Below, piece after piece: positions 32,497 to 42,000 of a stretch of DNA of 64,000 bases. The translations under genes were made by a program, and so were the position numbers. Position 1 is the first letter of the stretch. Every line of letters begins with the position of its first letter. Below the pieces are notes generated by a model. That model searched no databases and was not told the DNA's origin. It saw only the letters and a program-made list of their open reading frames with translations. Origin of the DNA: Streptomyces showdoensis (GTDB lineage Bacteria; Actinomycetota; Actinomycetes; Streptomycetales; Streptomycetaceae); contig NZ_BAAAXG010000026.1 of the NCBI RefSeq assembly GCF_039535475.1, positions 124,001 to 188,000 on the forward strand, given 5' to 3'.

Positions 32497-33897
32497 ATGA
32501 CCGCACCGCCGCCGACGAACACGAAGGACGCGCGGGACGCTCCCCCGCCGGGGCTGCGCATCCCCAAGCGCCGCGGCGTGGAACTCTCCCTCCTCGTCTG
32601 CGCCGTCCTCATCTGCGTCTACGGCTACGCCGAGGTCGGCCTCGCCCGCAGCGGCGCCGTGCCGCCGGACGCCGCCCGGTACGGCGCCGGGCTCGGCCTG
32701 CTCGCCCTGCTCGCGCACCTCGCGGTCCGGTGGCGCGCCCCCTACGCCGACCCGCTGCTGCTGCCGATCGCCGTGCTGCTCAACGGACTCGGCCTGGTCC
32801 TCATCTACCGGCTCGACCTGGAGACCCCCGGCGACCGGGCGGCCCCCACCCAGCTGGTGTGGTCGACCCTCGGCGTCGGCCTGTTCATCGTGGTCGTGCT
32901 GCTCCTCCGCGACCACCGGCTGCTCCAGCGCTACGCGTACCTCTCGGTGGCCACGGCCCTCGGCCTGATGATCCTGCCGATCTTCTTCCCCGCCGTGAAC
33001 GGGGCCAAGATCTGGATCCGCGTCGGCGGACTCTCCTTCCAGCCCGGGGAGTTCGCCAAGATCCTGCTCGCCGTCTTCTTCGCCGCGTACCTCGCCGCCA
33101 ACCGCAACGCGCTGGCCTACACCGGCCGCACGGTCTGGCGGCTCCAGTTCCCCACCGGCCGCGTCCTCGGCCCGATCGTCGCGATCTGGCTGCTCAGCGT
33201 CGGGGTCCTGGTCCTGGAACGCGACCTGGGCACCTCGCTGCTCTTCTTCGGCCTGTTCGTGATCATGCTGTACGTGGCGACCGGCCGCACCGGCTGGATC
33301 GCGGTCGGCCTCGTCCTCGCCGCGGCGGGCGCCTTCCTGGTCGGCTCCCTCGAACCGCACGTCCACAGCAGGGTCCAGGACTGGCTCGACCCCTTCGCCT
33401 CGATCCGCGCCGGGGACGGTCCGGGCCAGCTCGCCCAGTCCCTGTTCGCCTTCGCGGCGGGCGGGATGCTCGGCGCGGGCCTCGGCCTCGGCCACTCCGT
33501 CCTCATCGGCTTCGCGGCCAAGTCGGACTTCATCCTGGCCACCGCCGGCGAGGAGCTGGGCCTGGTCGGCCTGACCGCCCTGTTCCTCCTGTACGCCCTG
33601 CTCGTCGCCCGCGGCTACCGCGCCGGCCTCGCCCTGCGCGACCCCTTCGGCCGGCTCCTCGCCATCGGCCTCGCCTCGATCCTGGCCCTCCAGGTCTTCG
33701 TCATCGCCGGCGGGGTGATGGGCCTGATCCCGCTCACCGGCATGGCGATGCCGTTCCTCGCCCAGGGCGGCTCCTCGGTCGTCACCAACTGGATCATCGT
33801 GGCCCTCCTGGTCCGGGTCTCCGACTCGGCCCGGACCCCGCGCCCGGACATGGCGGACGGCGGGGTGATCGCCCCGATCACGGAGGACGAAAGATGA
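32497..33897 (+). CDS. FtsW/RodA/SpoVE family (SEDS) glycosyltransferase
   Basis: 466 residues with about ten to twelve transmembrane helices. Family signatures are FLVLERDLGTSLLFFG-like LVLERDLGTSLLFFGLFV, GAKIWIRVGGLSFQPGEFAK, DFILATAGEELGLVG and the C-terminal PLTGMAMPFLAQGGSSVV. SEDS proteins polymerise glycan strands from lipid II together with a class B PBP, whose gene follows with an ATGA overlap. Cytoplasmic membrane. The ATG at 32497 is seven bases downstream of TACGTT, so a leaderless transcript is possible; an in-frame TTG lies three codons upstream. Confidence 0.95.
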   Translation: MTAPPPTNTKDARDAPPPGLRIPKRRGVELSLLVCAVLICVYGYAEVGLARSGAVPPDAARYGAGLGLLALLAHLAVRWRAPYADPLLLPIAVLLNGLGLVLIYRLDLETPGDRAAPTQLVWSTLGVGLFIVVVLLLRDHRLLQRYAYLSVATALGLMILPIFFPAVNGAKIWIRVGGLSFQPGEFAKILLAVFFAAYLAANRNALAYTGRTVWRLQFPTGRVLGPIVAIWLLSVGVLVLERDLGTSLLFFGLFVIMLYVATGRTGWIAVGLVLAAAGAFLVGSLEPHVHSRVQDWLDPFASIRAGDGPGQLAQSLFAFAAGGMLGAGLGLGHSVLIGFAAKSDFILATAGEELGLVGLTALFLLYALLVARGYRAGLALRDPFGRLLAIGLASILALQVFVIAGGVMGLIPLTGMAMPFLAQGGSSVVTNWIIVALLVRVSDSARTPRPDMADGGVIAPITEDER

Positions 33898-35372
33898 TCC
33901 GCTACATCCGCCGCGCGGCGGCCCTCTGCCTGGTCCTCCTCGTCGCCCTGCTCGTCAACGCGGCCCGGGTCATGGTCTTCGAGGCCGACGCGTACGACGA
34001 GAACCCGGCCAACCGCCGGATCGCGATCACCCGCTGGGGCGAGCCGCGCGGCGAGATCACCGTGGACGGGCACCCGGTCACCGGCTCCCGCGACAGCGGA
34101 CAGCAGCTGCGCTACGAACGCACGTACACCCAGGGCCCGTTGTACGCACCGGTGACCGGCTACGCCTCCCAGACCTACGGCACCACCCTCCTGGAGAGCG
34201 CGGAGGACTCCCTCCTCTCCGGCACCGACCCGATGCTCGCGCCGCTCCCGCTGTGGAACGACGTCAGCCGCGGCCGGCAGCCCGGCGGCGACGTGGTCAC
34301 CACGATCCGGGCCCGGATGCAGGAGGCGGCCTACCGCGGCCTGGACGGCAGGCGGGGCGCGGTCGCGGCGATCGAACCGGCGAGCGGCCGCATCCTCGCG
34401 CTGGTCTCCTCCCCCTCGTACGAGCCCGGCGTCCTGTCCGGCACGGGCCCCGCGGTGGCCGAGAGCTGGAAGCGGCTCAACACCTCGCCCGACCAGCCGA
34501 TGCTGAACCGCGCGATCCGCCAGACCTACCCGCCCGGCTCCACCTTCAAGATCGTCACGGCGGCGGCGGCCCTGGACGCGGGCGTGGTCACCGACGTCGA
34601 CGCGCCCACCGACACCCCCGACCCGTTCGTCCTCCCCGGCACCCGCCAGGTCCTCCCCAACGAGGCCACCGGCTGCGCCGACGCCTCCCTGGCGTACGCG
34701 ATCCAGTGGTCCTGCAACACGGTGATGGCCGGCCTCGGAGTGAAGGTGGGCCTCACGGACATGGTGACGGCGGTCGAGAAGTTCGGCTTCGACGACACGG
34801 GCCTCCGGATCCCGTCCTGGGTGGCGAAGTCGAACTTCGACACCGACATGAGCGACGACCAGCTGGCCCTCTCCTCCATCGGCCAGTTCGACACGGCGGC
34901 GACCCCCCTCCAGATGGCGATGGTCGCCGCGGCGGTCGCCAACAACGGCGAGATCGCCTACCCCCACCTGGTCGACCGCACCACCACCGCGGGCGGCACC
35001 ACCGTCGACACCACCGGCCGCCGCAGCTACCGCCAGGCCATGCGCCCCTCGACCGCGAACCAGCTCCAGAACCTGATGGTCCGCGCGGTGGAGGAGGGCA
35101 CCGGCACCAACGCGGCCATCCCCGGCGCCCGCGTCGGCGGCAAGACCGGCACCGCCCAGCACGGCCTCGGCAACACCGGCACCCCCTACGCCTGGTTCAT
35201 CGCCTGGGCCCAGGCCACCGACTCGGCCCAGCCGGCCGTCGCGGTGGCGGTGGTGGTGGAGGACGCGGAGGCCAGCCGAACCGACATCAGCGGCGGCGGG
35301 AACGCGGCCCCGATCGCGCGCGCGGTGATGGAGGAGGGGCTGCGGCTGGAGGCGGAGGGGCGGGGGCGGTAG
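33894..35372 (+). CDS. class B penicillin-binding protein (PbpA/PBP2 type transpeptidase)
   Basis: 492 residues. A single N-terminal TM (about 7-24) and a short non-catalytic domain (LYAPVTGYASQTYGTTLLE) precede the transpeptidase domain. Motifs are SxxK in PPGSTFKIV (Ser216, Lys219), SxN in WSCNTVMAGL and KTG in GGKTGTAQHG. The ATG overlaps the FtsW stop (ATGA), preceded by GAAAG. Cross-links peptidoglycan as partner of the SEDS polymerase, probably in elongation or sporulation. The gene ends before a perfect palindrome shared with the convergent immunity gene. Confidence 0.95.
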   Translation: MIRYIRRAAALCLVLLVALLVNAARVMVFEADAYDENPANRRIAITRWGEPRGEITVDGHPVTGSRDSGQQLRYERTYTQGPLYAPVTGYASQTYGTTLLESAEDSLLSGTDPMLAPLPLWNDVSRGRQPGGDVVTTIRARMQEAAYRGLDGRRGAVAAIEPASGRILALVSSPSYEPGVLSGTGPAVAESWKRLNTSPDQPMLNRAIRQTYPPGSTFKIVTAAAALDAGVVTDVDAPTDTPDPFVLPGTRQVLPNEATGCADASLAYAIQWSCNTVMAGLGVKVGLTDMVTAVEKFGFDDTGLRIPSWVAKSNFDTDMSDDQLALSSIGQFDTAATPLQMAMVAAAVANNGEIAYPHLVDRTTTAGGTTVDTTGRRSYRQAMRPSTANQLQNLMVRAVEEGTGTNAAIPGARVGGKTGTAQHGLGNTGTPYAWFIAWAQATDSAQPAVAVAVVVEDAEASRTDISGGGNAAPIARAVMEEGLRLEAEGRGR

Positions 35373-35382
35373 GGGGACGAGA

Positions 35383-35420
35383 AGGGCCGCCGTCACCACC
35401 ATGGTGGTGACGGCGGCCCT
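35383..35420. terminator. 38-bp perfect palindrome between convergent genes
   Basis: Each 19-base half is the exact reverse complement of the other (left half starts AGGGCCGCCGTCACC, centre CCATGG), lying between the PBP stop and the stop of the minus-strand candidate immunity gene. It can work as a bidirectional terminator. No spacer loop is present, so a hairpin RNA would use central bases as loop. Confidence 0.7.
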
Positions 35421-35423
35421 CGC

Positions 35424-35987
35424 TCAGTCGCCGGAGGCTTCGAGCCATCGTCCGGCGGCCGCCTTCTCTTGCTCCGAGATCCTCTGCTGGCTCGCCACCC
35501 ATTCCGCGTGCTTCCGGAGGTCCGGGAGGCTGGAGAATCCGGCCGCCACCACGGTGATCACGGCCAGCTCGTGCGAGGCGCAGAAAGCGGCGACGTCTCC
35601 CTTCACCGAGAGCGTGGTGAACTCCGGTGAGCCGAAACCGAGACCCAGAGCGGTGACGGAACCCTCGCCCACCAGATCCCAGGATTCGGCCAGCCGAACC
35701 CGTGCCCACCACAGGTCCCGCCCGTCCTCGTCGAGCGGGACGGCGACCAGGAATTCGCCGTCGTCCCCGATCAGCCCACCCGCTCGGCACAGCTCGAACC
35801 AGCTGTCGTTCGCCTTGGTGAGGAAATCCGGTTCGGTGCGTTCGACGGTCGCGACGGAACACTGCCCGGCACGCTGCTGATATCCGGTGGCGAGGTTGGC
35901 CAGTGCCGGCGGGACGAGAGGGAGTTTCAGGTCCAGCAGTTCCAGGAAGACCAGTCCGGCAGGGGCGAGTCGCCCAGCGTGGTCCAT
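35424..35987 (-). CDS. candidate immunity protein for the RHS toxin
   Basis: 187 residues from ATG 35987 (MDHAGRLAPAGLVFLELLD) after GAAAGG; a longer frame to 36074 has no ribosome site. Predicted cytoplasmic, acidic, mixed alpha/beta, with aromatic segments KANDSWFELCRAGGLIGDD and DLWWARVRLAESWDLVG. No family recognised. It is the first gene downstream of the toxin-bearing RHS gene on the same strand, 105 bases away, the canonical place for an immunity gene. A/T-richer codons than in the neighbouring PBP gene suggest acquired DNA. Direct proof of toxin binding is not in the sequence. Confidence 0.65.
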   Translation of the reverse strand: MDHAGRLAPAGLVFLELLDLKLPLVPPALANLATGYQQRAGQCSVATVERTEPDFLTKANDSWFELCRAGGLIGDDGEFLVAVPLDEDGRDLWWARVRLAESWDLVGEGSVTALGLGFGSPEFTTLSVKGDVAAFCASHELAVITVVAAGFSSLPDLRKHAEWVASQQRISEQEKAAAGRWLEASGD

Positions 35988-36017
35988 TGCACAAACCTTT
36001 CCGGAAGACCTTCGGAC

Positions 36018-36077
36018 ACGTCCACCGAGGGTGGACGTAGCAGTGCGCGACACCCCTCGTGGGATGCCGCGCACTGC
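36018..36077 (-). promoter_or_regulatory. two hairpins between toxin and immunity genes
   Basis: Hairpin 1: GCAGTGCGCG (36040-36049) with CGCGCACTGC (36068-36077), 10-bp stem. Hairpin 2: ACGTCCACC (36018-36026) with GGTGGACGT (36030-36038), 9-bp stem and 3-base loop. They follow the RHS stop codon on the minus strand. Terminator, RNA-processing site or attenuator are all possible. Confidence 0.6.
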
Positions 36078-36092
36078 GATTTCTCTAATCTA

Positions 36093-39000
36093 CTACCTGC
36101 CCCAGAGACCGCTGTAGAGGCGTGGCGAGCCGTAGTTGTGGACGCCCCCCCTCGTCAGGGGGAACCAGGCGATCTGCCCTGTCGTCGGATGGACCATGAT
36201 CCGGATCTGACTTCCCGGCTGCCTGTTCCAGTAGATCAACGCTCCACCCGTCGGGCCCTGTCCGATCCACGAGGCCCACTGGGCCCGCTGCCGGGGGTTG
36301 AGATCCCGTCCGGTGAAGTGGTCGAGTCCGTCGGGAGCGCTGCCGTGACGCGCCGGCATGTTCGGGTTCGCACGGAAGTCGGCGACCAGCTGATGCGTCT
36401 CCGGCGGAACGTCGAAGAAGTTGCCGAGGTCGTTCATGTCCGTCTGACGGGCCTCGATCTCCGCGTCCGAGTAGTGGTCCGGCGCCCAGTTCTCCTGGTC
36501 GCCACCACCACCCGAACCACCCGACTCTCCTGCCGTCGGGCAGGAGTCGTTGTGGACGAGGAGCGAGGTCGCACCCGCGAGCACGTAGTACGTGTGGATC
36601 TCGCTGACGGTGAGATTGTGCACGGTCGCCGCCGGAGCGATCGACCGCTGTACAGACGTGACCTGGACGTACGTACCAGAGCTGGTCCGCAGCCACTGCC
36701 CCGGCTTCAGGTCGGTTGCCTTGATCCAGCGCCGCAGCTCGGGCACCCACACGGGGTGGCCGTCGGTCGCCGTGAACAGGGCCGTCCGCTCGCCGGCGGC
36801 ACCATCGGTGTCGATGGTGACCGTGACCAGGTGCTTGAGGCCCTGACCCTTGATCTCGGCGGTGACCGTCTCGACTCGGGTCTCGCCGGTCTCCGGGTCG
36901 GTCGCGAGGACCTTGTCGCCGGTCCTGACCTTCTCGATCGGCTTGGTGGAGCCGTCGGCCATCAGCACCCTCGTGCCGGGCACGAAGCTGTTGCAGCCCG
37001 CCTTGCCGGAGCCGCCGCCGCCGCTGGAGCCGCCGCTGTTCCGCGAGGAACCGCCGGAGGAACCGCCGGGCTTGCTGGTGCTGACCTTGCCGCCGCCCCC
37101 GCTCTTGGGCCTGGGCTGGGAGGAGGACTTCGGCGCGGCCTTCGCCTGCGACTGCTTGTGGGCCGGGTTACCGGTCTTCCGCTTCGCTGCCGCGGCGGCA
37201 TCGGCCTTGCGTCTGGCTGCTTCGGCCGCCTTTTTCTTCGCCCGTTGCGCTGCCTCCTTCTTGGCCTTCTCGATGGCCAGCTTCTTGGCCTTCAAGGCTG
37301 CCGCCTCGGCGGCCTTGGCCGCCTTCAGGACGGCCTCGGCGGCCCGCTTGGCGACCTTGAACGCCTTGATGGCGTCGATGGTGCGGTTGACCGCCTTGAT
37401 CACCGACGGGATCTTGCCGAGCTTCGTCCACGGGATCGCGTCGATGATGATGCTCGCGCAGGACCACATGTCACCGCCGAAGCAGGCCATGGCGTCGTTG
37501 ATGCCGATGAAGTCCTTCAGCGTCTCCCACGCGACCGCGAGGATCACCGAGGTGAGGGACTTGCCCTGCATCGCCTGCGCCTGGGCGACCTGCGCCGCCG
37601 ACAGACCGGCGCCCGCGAGGGCCGCGGCCCGCTCGGATGCGTTCAGGGTGATCGCGAGACCGGTCGGGTCGTCGAACGTCACCGGGTTGTTGTGGGCGTA
37701 GACGTACCCGTTGGACTGCTGCGGGTCGTTCAGGTCCATCATCGGGTCGGCGGACAGGAACCGTCCGACCACCGGATCGTAGAGACGGGCACCCAGCGGC
37801 GTGTAGCCGGAGGCGTCGTCCCGGACCTTGCCCAGGAAGCCGGTGTGGCTCTGCTGGTTGGCTCCGACCGTACCGGCGCCCCGCTGGTTGCCGAACGGGT
37901 CCTGCTTGCGGATCCGCACCGCCATCGTGCCGCTCATGGCGACCTCGGCGTACGTCGAACCCTGGTGGTCACTGGTCATGGCGACCAGTTGGTCGCCCGC
38001 CGTTCCGGCGGCGTAGCGCATGACCTGGCCGCCGGGGGTCGAGTAGGTGCGCTGGCTGTTCAGCAGCACACCGCCCGGCTGGATGGTGACCTCGGTGTCA
38101 CCGAGGTACAGCGTGGCCGTCTTGCCCTTGATGGTCAGCAGACGGTCGCCGCCGGGGCCGTAGATGTGGCGGGTGTCGTTCTGCGCCCCCCACAGCTGGG
38201 CCGAGGACGTGCTGTCACAGGCGGCCAGCACGATCGGCGTGCCGTTCGTGGAATTGGCGCCCTGGACCGCGAGGCACAGGTTGTTCGACGCGGGGTGGAT
38301 CAGCTGTCCCGCGGTGTTGCGCTTCAGCTCCTGCGCGGCGGAGCCGTTGCACTTCTGGATCTGGACCGCCGAGCCGGCCGTGTTGGCGGCGGGCTGGAGG
38401 CACCAGTCGCCGTACACCGTCATGGTGCCCCGGTTGGGGTCCGGCTGCGTCCCGCCCACGAGGGCCGGGGTCGGCACGAACTTCCAGTTCTGGGCGACGG
38501 TGGTGTTGCAGGTGTAGAGCTGGACCGGCTGCGCGGCTGCTCCGAGGCCGCTCTTGAGGTCGAGGCACTTGTCGGCCAGGCCCACGTAAGGGGTCTGGCC
38601 TCCGGCGCCCGCGCCGGTGATCCGGTCGATCTGGCCGTCGTACGTCCAGGACAGCGTCTGCTTGTCGCCGTTCTGGAGCGAGGTGACCTGCTTGGTCTCG
38701 CCGGTCAGCTCGTACAGCCGCTCGGCCTCGGCCTTGACCTGCGCACCCGCGGGGGTGGTGTAGGTCTTCGACACCTTGGTGAGCGTGTGCGGCTGAGCGC
38801 CGTCCGCCTTGCCGTACGCGTAGTCGGTCGTCGCGTCCTTGGCGGTGTTGCCCGACAGGTCCTTCTCGACGAGCTTCTTCCGGTTGCCCATCAGGTCGTA
38901 CTCGTACTGCTGCCAGTAGCCCGAGCCGTCGGCGCCGGCGGCGACGTTGAGGCTGCCGTCGGCCTTCTTCGGTGCGGTGCAGGCGGTCTGGTCCTTGGAG

Positions 39001-42000
39001 GTCCAGGCCTCCTTCAGCTGACCCAGCGGGTCATACGTGAAGCACTGGTTCTCCTCGATCCCGGTGGCTCCCTCACGGATGCCCGTGACGTTGCCGGAGG
39101 CGTCGTAGGAGTAGGAACGGCTCGACACCAGGTTGCCGCTGACGACCGACGGGTCGGCCTTCTCGCGGTAGGTCTCCTGCTTGGTCAGTTCACCGGTGGA
39201 CTCGTCGTACGAGTTCTGCGCCCACACCCGGTACGGCTGCGCGCCCAGCGTGGAGCGCATGACCTGGCCGTACGGGGAATAGACCGTCTCCGTGCCGTAC
39301 CAGTCCTTGCCGGAGAGGGCTACCGGCTTGCCGTCCTGGTTGTACCGGACGACGAGCTTCTCCGCGTCGAACTTGCCGGCCTTGGGCAGGGTCGCCTCGT
39401 CCAGCATGCCGTTGTCGGAGTAGGTGTAGCCGTAGGTGTAGTCCTTCTGCAGACCCCAAGTGCTGACGATCGAGTCCGGCAGCGAGAGGGTCGTCGAGGT
39501 CGGCTGGTACTCCTTGGAGTACCCGTTGATCTTCTGGACGTAAGCGAGACCGTCCGTGTAACGGGTGGCGGTGGCCGGCAGGCCCTTGCCGCCGGGAACC
39601 GTGTCGTAGGTGAAGTCGGACAGGACCTTGCCGTTGGCGTCCGTCTCACGCTGCTGCTTCGGGCGGGACAGCTCGTCGTAGCTGTTCCACACGGTGCCGC
39701 GGGCGTTGGCGATGGTCACCGGACGGTCGCGGTCGTCGTACGTGGTCACCGTGGTGCCGGTGTCGGGGTCGGTCGCCGTCTCCACCCGGCCGCGCTTGTC
39801 GTACGTCCACGACCACGGGTGGGCCGGGTCGGTCGACGAGGTCGCCTTGGCGAGCTGGCCGCGCGGGTCGTACTCGTAGCGGGTCGACGTGCGGCCGCCC
39901 GGAGCAGCCGGGTTGATGGTGTCGGTGCGGACGGTGCGTCCGATGGCGTCGGTGAAGACCTGGTAGGTCGAGGTGCCCTGCGGCTGAATCACCTTGGACC
40001 AGTCCGGACCGTACTCGTACCGGACCGCCTTTTCCGGGACCTCCTGGGAGATGGCCTCGGTGGTACCCGGGGCCTTCACCTTGAGGACCGGCATCTCCTC
40101 GGTCACACGGCCGAGGCCGTCGTACGTGTACCGGGTGATGTTCGGAACCGTGGTGTCGGCGAGCGGCGTGAACAGCTCGCCGTCCGGCTCGTCCGGGTTC
40201 AGGTAGGCGTTGTTGGTCTGGTAGACCTCACCGGCACTGTCGTACAGCGTGTCGGTGATCAGCCGGCCGCCGCCGTCCGCCTGCTCCTGCGACTGGCGCT
40301 CACGGCCGAGGCCGTCGTAGATGCTGACGGACTTCTCGATCCGGTCCTCGTAGCCACGCGCATACGTGGCGACGTAAGGAGGCTTGCGGATCTTCTTGCC
40401 GTCCGGGTCGTCGGGGTCCGTCGTCTCCTGCGGGATCACGTAGTCGGCACGGAAGTCCGGAACCCCGGAGCCCGGAGTGCGGCCCGGGGACCACGCCTCC
40501 TTCAGCCGGCCCAGCGGATCGTAGATCGACTCGCTCACGTAGCCGTTGGCGTCGGTCACCTTCAGCGTGACCGCACGGCCCGGCTCGACCTCCTTGACCT
40601 GGGCGTGGCCCAGCGGATTCGTCTCGGTGATCTTGAAGACCTGCCCCGTGGGCGGGTCATAGGTGATCAGTGATTCCTTGCGGTCCGGGTCGATCATCTT
40701 GGTGACCCGCCCGACGGCGTCGAAGACCGTGGTGCCGCTCGACTGGAAGCCTGTGCCCTTGCCGTTCAGCGACCAGGACTCGGTCGCCAGACCGCGGCCG
40801 GTGGCGCCGAGAGCGGTGCCGTAGGCGGTGTTGTCGTAGGCCGTGCGCGCTCCGCCGCTGAGCGTGCCGAGGTTGGTCCAGTCGGCCTTGGCGCACGTCG
40901 TCGGGGAGGCGAGGACCTGCTTCGACAGACCGATCAGGTTCCTGGTCGTGTCGTGCAGGTACTCCATCTTGGTGCAGGACTCGTCACCCGCCTGGGTGTC
41001 GTCGCCCAGCGACTCCACCAGCGTCGGCAGACCGTACGTCGACTCGTACGTGGTGTTCGTCCGCACCGTGCGCAGCGTGCGCTTGTCGTCGCCCGTGCCG
41101 GACGACTTCGTGTACGCGACCTCCTCCGGCTCCGTGACCCGCCAGGCCTTCAGCGGGGTCAGGCCGTCGCCGCGGTCGCGGCTGGCCAGCTCGGTCGCCT
41201 CGGGGATGGTGATGCTGCGGGTCAGCCAGTTGGTGTCGGCGTCCGTCGCGTTGGTGTAGGAGAGTTCCTCGGCGATGCGGCCCGCGAACGCGTCGCGGTC
41301 GTAGACCTGCCTGCCGTCGGCCGTCTTGATCGGGTTGCCGTGGATGTCCGTCATGGCGACGTTGTCGCCCATGCCGCGGTAGAAGCGGGTGACGGCCTTG
41401 GTCTTGGGCGCCTCGGCGCCCGGACCGCCCTGGCCGGGGGTGTCCTCGCCGGGGGTGGAGCCCTCGCCGCTGTCGGAGGCGGCCTTGCGCTCACCGGTGA
41501 TGACGGTGGTCTGCTCGAAGCCCGCGAACTGCGAATAGGTCCGGGTGGACTTCTTCGTGAACTCGGCCTCGGCCAGCTTCCAGCCGGCGTTCTTGTAGTC
41601 GTACGCCGTCGTGGTCGAGAACGAGCCGGCGACGTTCGGCAGCTCCTCGATCGAGTCGACCACGTACTTGTTGAACCAGTCGATGTCCTCGACTTCGGAG
41701 TCCGGGTGCCAGTACGACGGGTAGCACAGGCGCGTGTTGGACTTCAGCGCGGCCGTGTCGGTCTTGGCCGGCAGGCCGGTACCAGAGAGGCACTGGCCCG
41801 TGCGGTCCTTGTACTCGACGACCGTCTCGCCGCCGTACTCGTTGACGACGCGGGCGACGCGCAGCCGGGAGAAGCCGGGCCGCGGGTCGGTGGCCTCGCT
41901 GCCGCCGCGCAGGACGCGGTTGGGCATGTCGTCGGCGTTGTACTCGAAGCGGACCGGGTTCAGCTCCACCTTGGCGTCGGTCGTGCCCTTGCGGCCGTAA

